64,000 nt of DNA from Chrysopilus asiliformis. Lineage: Eukaryota; Arthropoda; Insecta; Diptera; Rhagionidae. The number at the start of each line of letters is the position of its first letter. Position 1 is the stretch's first letter. The DNA is taken from NCBI GenBank assembly GCA_964034945.1, contig OZ035962.1, positions 18,925,530 to 18,989,529 of the forward strand, given 5' to 3'. The position numbers and the translations under genes were made by a program. Shown here piece by piece: positions 10,637 to 22,398 of the stretch. The notes beneath the pieces were generated by a model. The model saw only the letters and a program-made list of their open reading frames with translations. It was not told where the DNA came from and searched no databases.

Positions 10637-11215
10637 TATACCCGTATGGTGAAACCAAAGGGTATATTAACTTTGCCTTACCGTTTGTAACGCCAAGATC
10701 CCGTCATCACACACAAAAATGAATTACACCAGTGTGTTTAGAATGATAAAAATAATTAATTTCTGCATGTCCGTCCGTCTGTCTGTCTGTCCGTCTGTCT
10801 GTCCGTCCGTCTGTCCGTCTGTCTGTGGCGCGGATTGCAGGCGCACGGATTGAGCTAGAGACTTAAAATTTTGCGCAGATCCGTTTTTCGTAAAATGCGA
10901 GGCTAAGTTCGTTAATGGGCAAAAATGGACCATTAGGGGGGGTACCCCCCATACGAACGAAAACGGTTTTTGTGAATATCTCAAAAACGGTGCATGTTAT
11001 CAAAAAAGTGCAAGAACAAAAGTTATTTAGGATATGATTCCACATAAAACTCCAATACATCAAAATCCGATTGGAATAAATTTTAAAAATTCTTATTGGA
11101 AAGTTTGACTTCAAAGTGGAATTTTGGTACAACTGTTCGAATTTTGATACGAATATCACCATACGGGTCTCCAATGATTGCCAGATTGGCAATTATAGCT
11201 TTTGTTATGTTTTTC
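10637..11215 (+). mobile_element. mini-me/HINE-like element, subfamily A, full length
   Basis: The best preserved copy. The 5' end has the dyad TATACCC (10637-10643) and GGGTATA (10660-10666). Then come CCGTTTGTAACGCC, GAATTACACCAGTGTG, TTTCTGCATGTCCGTCC, and a short GTCY core (10769-10826). The body shares subfamily A sequence with 4561-4975. The 5' sub-terminal repeat ACCCGTATGGTG (10640-10651) has its exact inverse CACCATACGGGT at 11157-11168. This is followed by the 3' hairpin ATTGCCA/TGGCAAT (11177-11193) and the terminal TTTTGTTATGTTTTT. Sub-terminal inverted repeats plus a 3' hairpin define Helentron-associated elements. Confidence 0.88.
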
Positions 11216-11405
11216 AATTAATTTCAGTTTTTCAGTGATGCTCGGGATTTTCAACATCTAGTTGTGTGGCTGCTGAAATTTCCAAACAGGTAATCGATTT
11301 ATATCAATTATTTGATAAGTGCGTACACGAAACACTCCGCATAAAAATACGCAAAAATTCAATGGTAATTTTAACTCGTTGTATGAATACCCTTATTGTA
11401 ATTTT
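11216..11405 (+). repeat. Repeat segment paralogous to 8210-8500
   Basis: Carries GGGATTTTCAACATC, CGAAACACTCCGCAT, AAAAATACGCAA and GTATGAATACCC in the same order as 8210-8500. As there, it follows the 3' end of a mini-me-like copy. Confidence 0.55.
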
Positions 11406-11527
11406 GATTAAATGATCTTTGCGTGCCTTATCGGTTCGTTAACCAGAATATGATTGCAATTTTATTTAAATAAACTGTCTTAGGAAAATTGTTGCGTCAA
11501 TGTTGTTGAATGATATTTAGTTGGTAA

Positions 11528-11566
11528 CCGGAAGTCGCTGGTTCGATTCCTGCTTGTATCATTTCC
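11528..11566 (+). other. tRNA 3'-half-like fragment (perfect B box)
   Basis: GGTTCGATTCC (about 11540-11550) is a perfect RNA polymerase III B box, inside a T-arm-like context (CGCTGGTTCGATTCCTGC). No convincing A box or 5' half is found 35-60 bp upstream, so an intact tRNA gene is not supported. It may be a tRNA-derived SINE remnant. Confidence 0.35.
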
Positions 11567-11879
11567 TAACTTAATTTACCGCAATGAGTAGTGGTCCAAT
11601 TTTATGTGACAAATCTCAATTTTCTACCTCGATTAGTTCTCGAGTTTTCAAATGTTTTTCTAGTAATATCCAATTTTCCATCATTTAGGTTTAATTATGT
11701 AAGAAATGTATCATTTCACCGCTAGGTGGCTTAAGCTATGTTTTACAAAATATTTTAATTATTCAGAAATATGAAAATCAAAAACAGAGATTTAAAAAAG
11801 ACTTTCACCAGCAGAACTTTTTGGTGCAGCAGATTTTATCATAAGACTACAATACTTTTCTGAATTTTCTCGCACAGAC

Positions 11880-12050
11880 CGAAATTTCATCATCATCGGC
11901 ACAACAACCAGTATTACGGTCTAGGCCTTCCAAACAAGCATTTGTAGAGGACTCGGTCCTGCGCCATGGTAATTAAATTCGATATCTCCAGCAAATCTTC
12001 CTGCCAGATCTGTACCAAAATTAGTTGCTCCCAAAAAGTGTTACCCGCCA
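11880..12050 (+). repeat. Degenerate dispersed repeat (fly-type, SINE-like)
   Basis: ATCATCGGCACAACAACCAG, ACGGTCTAGGCCTTCC, TCGGTCCTGCGCCATGG and AAATTCGATATCTCC resemble, from memory, a repeat often seen in non-coding DNA of higher flies such as tephritids. The exact family and boundaries are not established here. Confidence 0.35.
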
Positions 12051-14459
12051 GCCCTTAATTTGCTTTTCATAAGTGATTCTAATAGATTTCCAAGTAACAC
12101 TTGATATTGCAGAGGGTCTCATGTCTCAACTCTAAAACAAAATAATATTACAAAACTCTAAAATTGTGACCAAAAAATTTATAATTAAGAACATACGCGG
12201 TTTTCAAAAAAGGGCTTTATATAAAATTAAGGACACGCGCTTTTTTAAAAAAAAAAAAAGGCCTTCTCAGCAAAATTGGTCTGCAATCCTTTCCGTTTAC
12301 CATGACAAGATATTTTTTTTTTTACAATTTTATCAAAACCAGGGAGTCAAATTATAAGTAAATTACATCAAGAGCAACACTGTTTGCCGATTCTAGTCAA
12401 AAACATCGTTTTTTGTGTGCCGAAGAGAGAAGACCCGATAGAACCTTTTCTCGGTATGTTGAAAAATAAAAAAAACAATACTTTAAGATTTTAGTAAAAC
12501 ATGGTTTACTTCCATTGGAACATCTTGACAGCATAAAAAGATTAAGCAAAAGTTACTTAACAGAAAATGATGTATACTTTTGACACACTTTTTTATCGTG
12601 TTTCAAAAAAACACAAAAAAAAGCAGATTAAAATACACACAACATCTAATGTATTTGGCGTGAAAATTTTACTGAAATTTTTCATTCGTTTCTTTTCTGT
12701 CAAAGTAGCAAAAACACTAAACAAAACAAGAAAGGCTGAAAAAGTCTCATAAATCAATTTTTTTATAAGTTAAGGAAAAAAACCATATAATAAAACTGCC
12801 AGACATGCATTAAATAAATCAACCATAAAATTCTATCAAGAAGAAAAAATTCACCTGAAGCACATAATTTTCGGGAGAAAAGGAAATACTGAACATTTCA
12901 CGGTAAAAGAAAAGTTTTATTTTTGCATTTTCACTTGCAAAGAGAAAGTTTTTCGTTAAAATATAACTTTTACATATACATAATATTATTATAGCATAAA
13001 TATTGGCAACGAAAAGGGATTTTAAGTTTCCTATCAGTAAGGATGTGAATTTTCATTTCTTTCCGTTTCGAATTGATTCTATTATAAATTGTTATTGAAC
13101 TGAGTTGAACTAAAGTTGTGAATATCTCTAATGCAGAAAAGCTGGCTGTAAAACCAATGATCAAAGAACTAATAGATAAATCTCGAACCCAGTTTCTCGT
13201 GCACTCGCGGTAGGCAAAAGAGCAACACTATAGAAAACGAAGAGTTTCGGAAATCACACGAAATGGTAATCCCTTTTACTCCTTTACATCTAAATGAATT
13301 CCACGAATGAGACAAAAACACTGTCGTTTTCGAAGATTCGTGCAGGGTCGATCAAAATCAATTTCACTTCATATCAAAAACCATAAACACCCAGCATATT
13401 CCATTGATACCCCTGAACAAGAGTTCTGTCAAATGACACACACACCATGAAAATACGCCAGCGTAATGTTTACATTTTCGTATAACATTGGAACGGGGCT
13501 GCATTGAGATTTTTTTAACGCTGTTTTTATTATAATATAATGCACTGAAATGCCCTGAAAAGAGTTTTTGATAAGTTTAGTTAGGGAATGTTCCACAGAT
13601 TTCACTAAAACCCCGGAAAGAACATTTTTTAGGCTCCCATCGTCGTTGGAAAGGTAGCATTTTGTTTTTGCCTCTTAAATACTCGCCTCAAACGAATGTC
13701 AGGACTACAAAAAAACACTTTTATAGCACTGCTCTAAACACTTTTCATAGCACATAAAATTCCTTCGAGAATCAAATTTTGTAGCATTAAAAAACACGAT
13801 ATTTCAACAAACTTTACTTTTTGGCATTTTTCTCTTTTTAGAATTGCCAGCACTTCTAAAATATGCGATTGACCCTCTTTTTGATTTTAACTAGAGAACC
13901 TTTATAATCGTCAACTCTTTAAAAATAAATTTGAATTATTTTAAATTTTTTTCATGTTTTTTAAATAATATCGCGCATATTGTGTGGTTTAATAGTCTTT
14001 TATAATGTTGTGTGAGTTGTATAAAAATTAAAATCGTCGAAAAATCAAAATTATTTATGCAATGCGATGGGAAATACCATATCATGTAGGTACTCTACTA
14101 TATTGAAATTTAATAATGCTTAACTTCTGAATATTGAGATGTGGCAACTCCCCCACATTGTATACACTAAACATTTCGTGTACCGACGAAGGCAATGAGA
14201 CAGGCCTATATGTCACTGGGTGGACTCTTCATTGCTTCGAAATTTTATCAACCGTGATTTGTCTATAGTTCTCTCATCATTGGTAAAACTAAGGAATAGA
14301 GTTTTACCTACATAACTTTTCCACACATCAAATTCCAATCGGTAAAATTTTCATAAAAATTCATTTAGTTGTTCAGATCTAATTGAGATTTCTACCAATA
14401 TTCTGGTAGAGGTTTTCAGTGTGAGGTATTTGTCGATCCCGTCAATTTTATTTAAAATA
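12051..14459. other. Mrtf intron segment, no recognised feature
   Basis: About 2.4 kb of AT-rich DNA with many poly(A/T) runs. Small open frames (for example 12166-12357 and 12567-12752, plus) are low-complexity lysine/phenylalanine-rich translations, typical of AT-rich non-coding DNA. No transposon ends or RNA genes are recognised. Confidence 0.4.
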
Positions 14460-14790
14460 TTGGGTTGGAGAAAAACTATTATGCCTTTTTCTCAGCAGAT
14501 GGCTCTGATGTACTCAGCAGATGGAAGATGGCTCTGATGTACCATAACTGCCGCGCTATTCGTTGCACTCTGGCAATGCTATATTGTTTTAAAATTTGAT
14601 ACATAACCTACATTTGGAACAAAAATCATTGAAATCTCGGCAGTGTAAAAAAAAGTTGTTGAGTCGCAAAAATGAGTGAAATCCTTGAAAAAAATCTTCT
14701 GCAATTTTACTACGATAAAGTGAAGAATACGGCACAGGCTCGTGGACAATTTGTGTAGTTTATGGTCGAGATACTATCAAAAACAAAACT
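14457..14790 (+). pseudogene. mariner-type transposon remnant (5' end and start of transposase)
   Basis: Starts with the mariner-like terminus TATTGGGTTGGAGAAAAACT (about 14459). The leader carries a short internal duplication (CAGCAGATGG ... GGCTCTGATGTAC, about 14497-14541). An ATG at about 14671 opens a frame reading MSEILEKNLLQFYYDKVKNT. A frameshift follows, because the continuation (CVVYGRDTIKN) is in another frame. The N-terminal helix-turn-helix start is recognisable. The catalytic domain is absent. Confidence 0.75.
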
Positions 14791-16068
14791 TAAACTAATA
14801 AACACTTGTATCTTATAAAATCATGAAATGATAGTATTTCCCTTCGCCCATAAAAACCTTACAAATGTCAAATAGTTTTTTATTTCTCCTAAAACTATCA
14901 GTTTTGTTTAGGAGAGTAAATAATTTACTTGTAAAAAAATGGACGTCACACAATGTTAGACATTGTGGTGACAAAAATGCGAATACAAACATTGTAACTC
15001 GTTGTTATTGTAATTTTTACAAATCGGAAGTGCCTCGCTTGCATACCAAAATTTTCTAATGACTTCGCTATTAATATGCAACTGCAATTCATGTTTTGGC
15101 CATATGATTAAGAAGTAAAGGAAAAATTATAAATGTTGGTAATTAAAATCAGACTCTAACGGTTTACAACAAGAGATTTACGTGCGTGAGCTGAATTACA
15201 AATTTGTAAATTAGCTGAAAATTGTGGAACATATTGCATCGTGAATTTCAATTAATTTTCGCTAGTGGGTGCAAATTTGAGTTTTTACTAGTTTTTATGT
15301 TTCTTTATTTAATTGCAAATGCATTAATTTTATGTTATATTCATGAAGATTATTTTTTCGATAATAGCGGGTTTTTTTAAACTAAAACCTCATGTTATTT
15401 GCAAATTTTTTTTTTCCAGTTTTTATGCAAGTTTTAAATGTTATGCCACACTCTAAATTTTTTTTTACTCGAATTTCAGTTGAAACTTGGTTACTGTTAA
15501 AAATCGTGAAATTTAATGTTAATTCTAGTAATTGTGAATCTAGTGTTCTTTCTTAGTAATATTTTTGAATTGGAAAACTGGAGATTACACTCAGAAATTT
15601 ATTGAAACTCCAAGTAAAATTTAATGGAGATAAAAATAAATTGTTAAAAATAAATTTTATAATAATTTTTATTATGGCCAAGTATTCTTTAATTTTTGGG
15701 TATCTCAAGTCCATTTTACTGGAAACTAAAGTAAACTTTAGTGGGAAACACCAGGAAATTTTGCTTGGAGCTCCAGGTAAGTATGAATTCCTTGGTCCGA
15801 AGTTTACAATTTATACTCCGAAAAAAAACTAACGTGTGAATCCCAGCACTATTTATTTAATAGAACCCAAGTGTCAGGAATGGCAGGGGATGATCATCTT
15901 CGGACCCAGAAAAACTCTAAATTAAACACGATATATTTAAAATACAATTAGTCTCCCTCAATCACACGTTGGTTCTGTTTTCGATCGGTCGACTCTCTGG
16001 CTTGCCAGATTAGCATTTTCTCCTTGAGCGCTGTCAGATGAAAGTTCTTCGTGTGACACAAGTAAATT
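14791..16068. other. Mrtf intron segment, AT-rich
   Basis: No identified gene. From about 15600 onward isolated ACTGGAA and CCAGGAA motifs begin, which grade into the degenerate minisatellite at 16069-16411. The frame at 15602-15832 (plus) shows no known domain. Confidence 0.4.
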
Positions 16069-16411
16069 CTACTGAAATCCCAGTGATTTTTACTGGAATA
16101 CCATTAAGACTTCTTTAACAGAGATCGACTGGTTTTTACTAGAACCTCAGTAAGTTTTAATGGAATCCCATAAATTTTTACTGAAACGTTAGTGATTTTT
16201 ACTGGAGTAATTTTTACGGGAATCTCAATGGTTTTTACTGGAATTCAGTGATTACTATCGGAATCCCAGTAATTTTAATTGTCATTCCAATGATTTTTAG
16301 TGAAATTTCCGTAATATTAGTGAGGTCGCAGTTATTTTTATTGGAATTCTAGTGATTTTTACTGGAATCTCAGTCATGTTTACTGTAATCCTAGTGATTT
16401 TTACTAGCTCT
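16069..16411. repeat. Degenerate minisatellite (unit about 22-24 bp)
   Basis: More than ten diverged repeats around GATTTTTACTGGAATCCCAGT. Examples lie at about 16080-16105, 16198-16215, 16235-16255, 16350-16370 and 16386-16408. A Harbinger-type MITE (16414-16576) inserted at its right edge. Confidence 0.7.
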
Positions 16412-16413
16412 AA

Positions 16414-16576
16414 CCCGGCCCTTACACGCGTCTGTAGAGCTGACATAGTCGCTGACACAGTCTCGTGTAAATGCACTGACTGTCAGTTCGCTAAAGGTCT
16501 TTTAATTCGTTGTCAGTAATTTGAGATTTGAAGTCTGTGCTACTGACAGACTTTACAGTCGCGTGTAAAGGCCGGG
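16414..16576. mobile_element. PIF/Harbinger-type MITE, TAA target duplication
   Basis: Terminal inverted repeats are CCCGGCCCTTACACGCG at the left and CCCGGCCTTTACACGCG at the right (as reverse complement). Both sides are flanked by TAA (16411-16413 and 16577-16579). A 3-bp TWA duplication is diagnostic of PIF/Harbinger. At 163 bp it is non-coding. Confidence 0.85.
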
Positions 16577-16579
16577 TAA

Positions 16580-16959
16580 ATCTTATTTACATTTTAAAGG
16601 TTAGCAAATGTCAATTAGTGAAAATTACTGGGATTCCAGTATATTGTTGATGTGCGTATTTGGAAAAAAAATTATTTCATTGGGACCAAACAGTAAAATT
16701 AGTAACACACAAATAAAATATTGGAAATACTGGAAAAAAAAGATTTACTAGGGCTAAAAAAGTAAAATATTACTGACATCTAACTAAACTTTACCGGGCC
16801 TACCGTAAAAAAAATTAATCAAAAAAGATTTAAAAAAAAAATTGAAAAAAAAAATTTTAAAAAGCTTAAATAAAATGCACTAAAAACGTAAAAAATTATT
16901 TTTTGAGTATAAAAGTGTATAAAAGCGAGATAAATATTTATTTTATTTTTTCATACTTC
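16580..16959. other. Mrtf intron segment, homopolymer-rich
   Basis: AT-rich, with A-runs and scattered TTACTGG-like motifs related to the minisatellite to the left. No gene or element terminus is identified. Confidence 0.35.
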
Positions 16960-17300
16960 ATCTCGCTTTTATTTCTGATACACAGAACCCAAAAATTATC
17001 CTTACAGACTTCTTAACGTCAGAATCGGATTCAGCGATCCCAAAAACTCCCAGATGAGAGTTTTTTCCGGAAAATTTGAGGAAAAGGATAACCACGTTAT
17101 CATCACAGGACCTTCCGTTATCTTTACAAGGACGAAATAGTGAAAATATTGTATTGTCATCGTACTTACTCATGTGTGCAAAATTTCAGGTCAATCAGAT
17201 TAGTGGAAGTGGGTCAAAATTAGATTCGACCGTGGCAGACAGACAGACAGACGCACACAATAAAAAAAACGACTTTTTTTCTTAAATTCATCATAGCCAA
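16960..17300 (+). repeat. Dispersed repeat family F (copy 1), short GACA tail
   Basis: Shares ATCGGATTCAGCGATCCC, CCAGATGAGAG, TTTTTCCGGAAAATTTGAGG and CTTTACAAGGACGAA with a copy at about 48760-48900. It continues through CAAAATTTCAGGTCAATCAG to a short GACA run (17238-17253). The shape, with an ATTTCAGGTCAATC-like end and a tetranucleotide tail, resembles other tailed repeats in this window. Confidence 0.55.
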
Positions 17301-17559
17301 CTTCACTATGCCAGGAGTAACTGCAATATTTTTTTTATAAAATACATAATTTTTAATAAAGCATTTTTAAAGCGGAATTGTTTACATTGCTTTAAATTAT
17401 TTACTACTTGTCATAGTTTTTCTGTAATCTCATTTTATTTTTATTCTTGCAAAGTGAAGTTTCTTGCATAATCAGATTTTCGCAAAACATTCTCATTGCT
17501 CTCGATCATTCATGGTGCAGTTCTTTGTAAAGAAAACGTTGTTCTAGATAGCTCTGCAT

Positions 17560-17794
17560 CATGGCCGAATTATACAAGGTCTGTTTGACAGCTCAGTCTC
17601 TCTTGGCTCTGACGTCATCGGCAAGAAATTCTTATAAGACTCAATGGGAATTTTCCCGAATTTTCAAATCTAGCTAACATCTAGCTAAACAACTCCGTAC
17701 GTGCAATCAACATTACAAAGAATTTCTTGCCGATGACGTACCAAAATGGTGGCTGTCAAAAAATAACCAGCAGACCTTGTATAATTCGGCCATG
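17560..17794. mobile_element. Mutator-like MITE with perfect 9-bp target duplication
   Basis: Terminal inverted repeats begin CATGGCCGAATTATACAAGG at both ends. The match runs 24 bp perfectly and then continues patchily to about 100 bp, including CATCGGCAAGAAATTCTT. The 9-bp direct repeat GCTCTGCAT flanks it at 17551-17559 and 17795-17803. A 9-bp duplication and long inverted repeats fit Mutator-like elements. It is non-coding. Confidence 0.85.
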
Positions 17795-17803
17795 GCTCTG
17801 CAT

Positions 17804-18555
17804 GACTCAAGAATATTTAAAAAAAAACCCCTTACTGCTAAGGTCAGTATTGATCACGAAGCGTCTTCTAGTTGGAGATCTGCTTACATCTAGAAATTTC
17901 TATACTTCGCAAAGGTCTTATTTGATGAATGGAGACTTCAAAGTTAACAAAGCAAAATCTAATTCAATAAAGGAAACTGCTTTTCTTTAGAATTTCAATC
18001 ATACAAAGAGAACCGGAAACATTCATAACAGAAAGAAATTTTTGTAATTAATAATATCCTGAAATCGTTGAAATTTTCATTGTTTTGCTTGTTTGGAGAA
18101 ACTTTCCTGTTTTGAAATGATAAAACTTTTTAAGTGCTTTTAATATGAACTCAAGAGGTGATAAGTGGAATTCAAGTTTTAGCAATTAAAGATTTCATCT
18201 TTGCACCTTGACTAAACGACAAGCATCAGATAGCAAGGGTGAGATCAAAAACACACTTAAAATTGAGAAGTCTAAACGATTAAATGACTTTTTTTTAAAT
18301 GAATCGGAAAATTTGCACAAAAAATTTAAAACGTCATGATTTCCACTTCCGTTTACTATTTATTTGCTTTCAAAAACTTGAAGTAAATTAGGTACCAATA
18401 ATAAACGTCACCATATAAAATTAATTTTCACATTAATGTGTCGAGAACCTACACTCGATAATTAGAGAACCTTTATGTTAGAGAGGTCAACCAATATTTG
18501 GTTACAAACGGTATACTAAATCTGATATGCTCCCATATATCATCTAGGGTATAAC
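17804..18555. other. Mrtf intron segment, no recognised feature
   Basis: AT-rich intronic DNA without identified repeats or coding signals. Confidence 0.35.
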
Positions 18556-19011
18556 AAACATAAAAAAAACTACAATTGCCAAGGGCCAATCGTCAAATAC
18601 TCTATTTGTGATGACAGACAAAATGTTTATTTAAAAAAAAAACCCATTTGTATGGGAGAGGGGGAAAGGCGTGGTCCGATTGGATTTTGATGTATGGTAC
18701 GGTTATGTAAAATCATATACTAAACACATTTCGTCTTTATAAATTTTTCGATACGATGCATAATTATCGAGAAAATAGGAAAAACAAGTATTCCATTTGT
18801 ATAGAAGACGGGGGAAGCAGTGGTCTGATTGGATTTTGATGTATGGATGAGTTGTGTAGAATCCTCTTCTAAACACATTTTATCTTTATAAATTTTTCAA
18901 TATGACCCACCGTTTTCGAGAACATTGCAAAAAACTGTTTCGTTTGTATGAGGGATGGGAGACGGAATAGTCCGATTTTGCCCGTTCAAGAACCTAGACT
19001 CCAAGATATGT
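18556..19011 (-). mobile_element. mini-me/HINE-like element, main subfamily, 5'-truncated
   Basis: The 3' end is at the left (CTACAATTGCCAAGGGCCAA, about 18571). The sub-terminal repeat (AAATACTCTATTTGTGATG) follows. The body contains GGTCCGATTGGATTTTGATG twice and ends at CCCGTTCAAGAACC (about 18990). The GTCY core and 5' end are replaced by a piggyBac-like MITE. Confidence 0.8.
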
Positions 19012-19015
19012 TTAA

Positions 19016-19274
19016 CACGTTGGCTACCAGCCAAAAAAACGCTTACTCCGCTAGTATACACTGGGAAAAAACGCAAAAATCATTTCTGTACTTTGTGAGT
19101 CACCAGTGAACACAAGATCAATACAGACAAAAACGAGCGAATCGAATAAAATATAACGGACAAAAAAAACCCCTTTGTACCGCACGAGCGACTGCACTCA
19201 ACCATGGAACTTGAGAAACTGACGGTAATGACAATAGTGTGTGTACACCGGTAACTCACATGGTAGCCAACGTG
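19016..19274. mobile_element. piggyBac-like MITE (TTAA at left)
   Basis: Inverted ends are CACGTTGGCTACCAG at the left and CACGTTGGCTACCATG at the right. The left flank is TTAA (19012-19015). The right flank reads TTGG, so the duplication is imperfect. Ends of this type with TTAA targets are typical of piggyBac MITEs. The internal region is about 45% GC, above its surroundings. Confidence 0.6.
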
Positions 19275-19279
19275 TTGGC

Positions 19280-19660
19280 GAAAATCAATGTTTTACAACA
19301 GCAATCCCCTATCCACCTCCCGTTTACCCCCTTAGGTGTGGAACTTTGAAAAATCTCGCCTTATAGCCGTATCACACTAACGATTACTTTTGCGATCGAG
19401 GCTACAATTGGCCTTTTCGACCAATGAGAGCACAGCTGGCTACGATTGCGGCTACGATTTCCAGTTTTGACTTGAGTCTAACTGGTCGAAAATGCCAATC
19501 GTAGCCTCGATCGCAAAAGTAATCGTTAGTGTGATACGGCTATTAGTGAGCGTCTACGTGATGGGTCTATGTGACATACTGGCAAAATTTCAGGTTTCTA
19601 GCTCCAGAAGTTTGGGCTGGGCGCGTTGATGAGTCACTCAGTCAGTCGAGAGAAATGATT
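19280..19660 (+). repeat. Dispersed repeat family D (copy 1), split by a MITE
   Basis: CCCGTTTACCCCCTTAGGTG ... CTCGCC, then after the inserted MITE GTGAGCGTCTACGTGATGGG, GACATACTGGCAAAATTTCA, TTCTAGCTCC and GCGCGTTGATGAGTCACTCA. The copy at 62425-62570 has the same order without the insertion. The end is a short GTCA run. Confidence 0.7.
19364..19542. mobile_element. PIF/Harbinger-type MITE with TTA duplication and in-window empty site
   Basis: Inverted repeats of about 60 bp begin TAGCCGTATCACACTAACGA at both ends. They are flanked by TTA at 19361-19363 and 19543-19545. The homologous uninterrupted sequence lies at about 62465-62490 (GCCTTAGTGAGCG, TTA at 62474-62476), which confirms both the element's ends and a TTA target. 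It is non-coding. Confidence 0.92.
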
Positions 19661-22078
19661 TTATTATATATAATAGATTGTTTGATTTTTTATTACTTTA
19701 GTTATGATAATATTCAATGATTAAATAAAATCTATAATTAAACTGGTTAATGACCTTACACCATCGCATTAAGTTTCCTTCCCCTAATTGGTCATCAATT
19801 AAGCTCTTTCACCATGAAATTTTGTAGGGAATTTTTTTTTATCATTTTCGTAGCCAAATAATATTTTTCTCGTTTCAGATATTTTCAACGCCGAAGACAC
19901 AGAACATGTCGTGAATTCTGTTCCACTCTTTGGAAAAATGTAATTAATCATTCGGCTTAATATTTCTAGATCATTTATTCATATTATTAGGAAAAAGGAA
20001 AAAACATGAATGAAATTTTCAGTTGGGAGAATTATCATCGGTCGCGCACTTGCCGCAATAAGAAAAAATGAGCTGGAAAGGGTGTGACTTGAAAACCGCA
20101 CCCTTACAAGGTACCAATGTTACATGAATGAACTACGCGAGGTCGGGAAAATGTGTCCCTTATACTTGTTGAGTAATTGTTCCTAATTAGCAGAGGAAAA
20201 GGCATGCAGGAAAATTCTACCAGACTCTTGAGTTTATAGGCAAATCGGTTCGTAATTAACGATCTGGAAAAGAGTACAGAATTTTCTTACGTTCCTTTAG
20301 TCGCAACGATTTTCTCTCGTGTTTTTTTTTTATTAATTTTCTTCGCCGACACTTGGCATCTTTTTATATGTATATAAAAAAGAAGTCAACCAATGCGGGA
20401 CGAAGCCAATAATTAAGTCATTATAACGCTTAGCTTTACTTCAAGCATACTTGGGCTATGTGTGTGGCGTGGCGACTGGGACGCATCCGACCAGAAATTA
20501 AGGAATTTGGCCAATCAAGAAATTTTTTGAGACAGAAAATGCCAATAGAATGTTATGCCAAGCATGAAAGGAAAATTGTTAATCGGAGGATCCAGAAATG
20601 TTCATAGAATATTTTACAAAAAAACTTTCATTGGAAATGCTTTAAAATTATACTGAAGTCAAGTGAAAAGTGGTAACAACAAATCAAATCATCCAACACA
20701 TTATGGTAAATTTCTCTCCTTTTAAAAATATGATTTTTATGCGAAAAGCAATACATCACAGTAAATTTCGGGTACAGCAACAGGAAGAAAGAAATGTATT
20801 CAAGTGAAAAATAGAAAAGATGAAGCAGAAAATATTTTCATTTCTGTGTGAGTTTAGGTGTGAAATCACCGAAAATTTATAATTGGCCAAGTGTATATAT
20901 TTTTGGATGTTTCTGTTACTATACTATGCGACATTATTACAGCATACTTTTTTTCATAAGGAATTTGTGTAACGTCTGTCGTAGCCAAAAGACTGGAACT
21001 CATTTTTGAGAAATTCTTTTTTTTTTCTATGGCATTTGATCAAGTTGAAATGTTGGAACGAATATGGCAGAAGTAAGCAAGAATTAGGTTAAAGTGAATT
21101 TCAAATGGATTCCAACGTTAAACTAAATCAAAATGTAAGAAACGACAGAATAAAATAAATGGCGAAAAGTCCTCTTTTATAAAATAAACAAGATTTTTTT
21201 TTTTGTGTTTTTTTTTTTTTTTTGAAATATTAATTTTGACACTTAATGACTTCATTTAAGTGACAGTTGAGATCTTTGACTTGAACACTAAGTTTGGTGT
21301 CTTAACAAAGTTGAAAAAAGGCAATTAAAGAAATTATTGTAGGATGGAAAAGTGTGTCAAAGTTTATTTCTATTTTTATTTCAATTTTTCTTCCAACTTT
21401 AGTTTTTCGCTCGATTTTATTCGGAGAAGTAATTTTATAAATTCAAAGCAAAAACATTTATATCTAATCTGACTTTGATGACAAATTTAAGGGTAATTTC
21501 AAGTTACTAATAATAGTTGCGTTTTTTTAATGTTCTAGAACACTAAACAATAAAAAAAACTATCCAGAATAAGTGGGAAGTTTCATCGAGTTCAATCGCA
21601 ACTAACTTCACGCTGGTTACATCAGTAGGCAGTTACTGTTATATTTTCTTGCTATACTCACGATTTGCTACCACCCATGTTTAAAATTATTTAGCTGTCT
21701 AACAGAACTAACTAACCACTCGATTAAAAATAAAATGTCAGAATTATTACGTTGAAGTTAGCAGCATTTCATTACCGTACGTTATCGTATAAAATTTTCC
21801 TTTGTTTCAAACGCTGTCCGAGACGAAAAGGTGGTGCAGGATTTTGTATGGAAAGCTTGTTCTGAACTGCTTCAGAACAAAAAAAAACGCAACTAATAAT
21901 ATAACAAAACGCTAGATGTGTGGATTTTTTTACATCCAAAAAATTCTTCCTAACAGACTGTGGCAAAAAACGCGCTATCAGCTTGTTTCTAGTTCGGAAA
22001 CTAGTTGACCTTCGTCAGAGCCGGCTTTTTGTATCCATGACGGTATTAACATTAAGCAGTACAGGGATGTTTTAAAAA
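19661..22078. other. Mrtf intron segment, no recognised feature
   Basis: About 2.4 kb of AT-rich intronic DNA with poly(T) runs (for example 21189-21222). No transposon ends, exon-like frames or RNA genes are recognised on either strand. Confidence 0.4.
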
Positions 22079-22398
22079 AAATATCTGATGTGAATAGCAC
22101 ATGACTTTCTTATGCAAAATCTACGATTTTGTGCAATTTACGAGTAACCTATAACCCTTTTTTAATTAAAAAATTAATAAAAAGATTAATTTTAATTATT
22201 ACAAAATTTAATTTTAAAAAATCTGAAATATCTTAATAACGGTAAAAGATATCGATTTACGATACAAGGCAAAAATGTAGAGAATTATAATGTCTTTAGT
22301 TCTTCCTCCAACTATTTTTACGGGGAGCCGTTAGTTTGCAAGCAATTCTCTAAAATCGATTTTTTTAATGGAAATAAAGGTGAAAGATAGCGGATAAC

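Noticed and set aside
11528..11566. Intact tRNA gene
   Set aside because: A perfect B box is present but there is no A box or matching 5' half.
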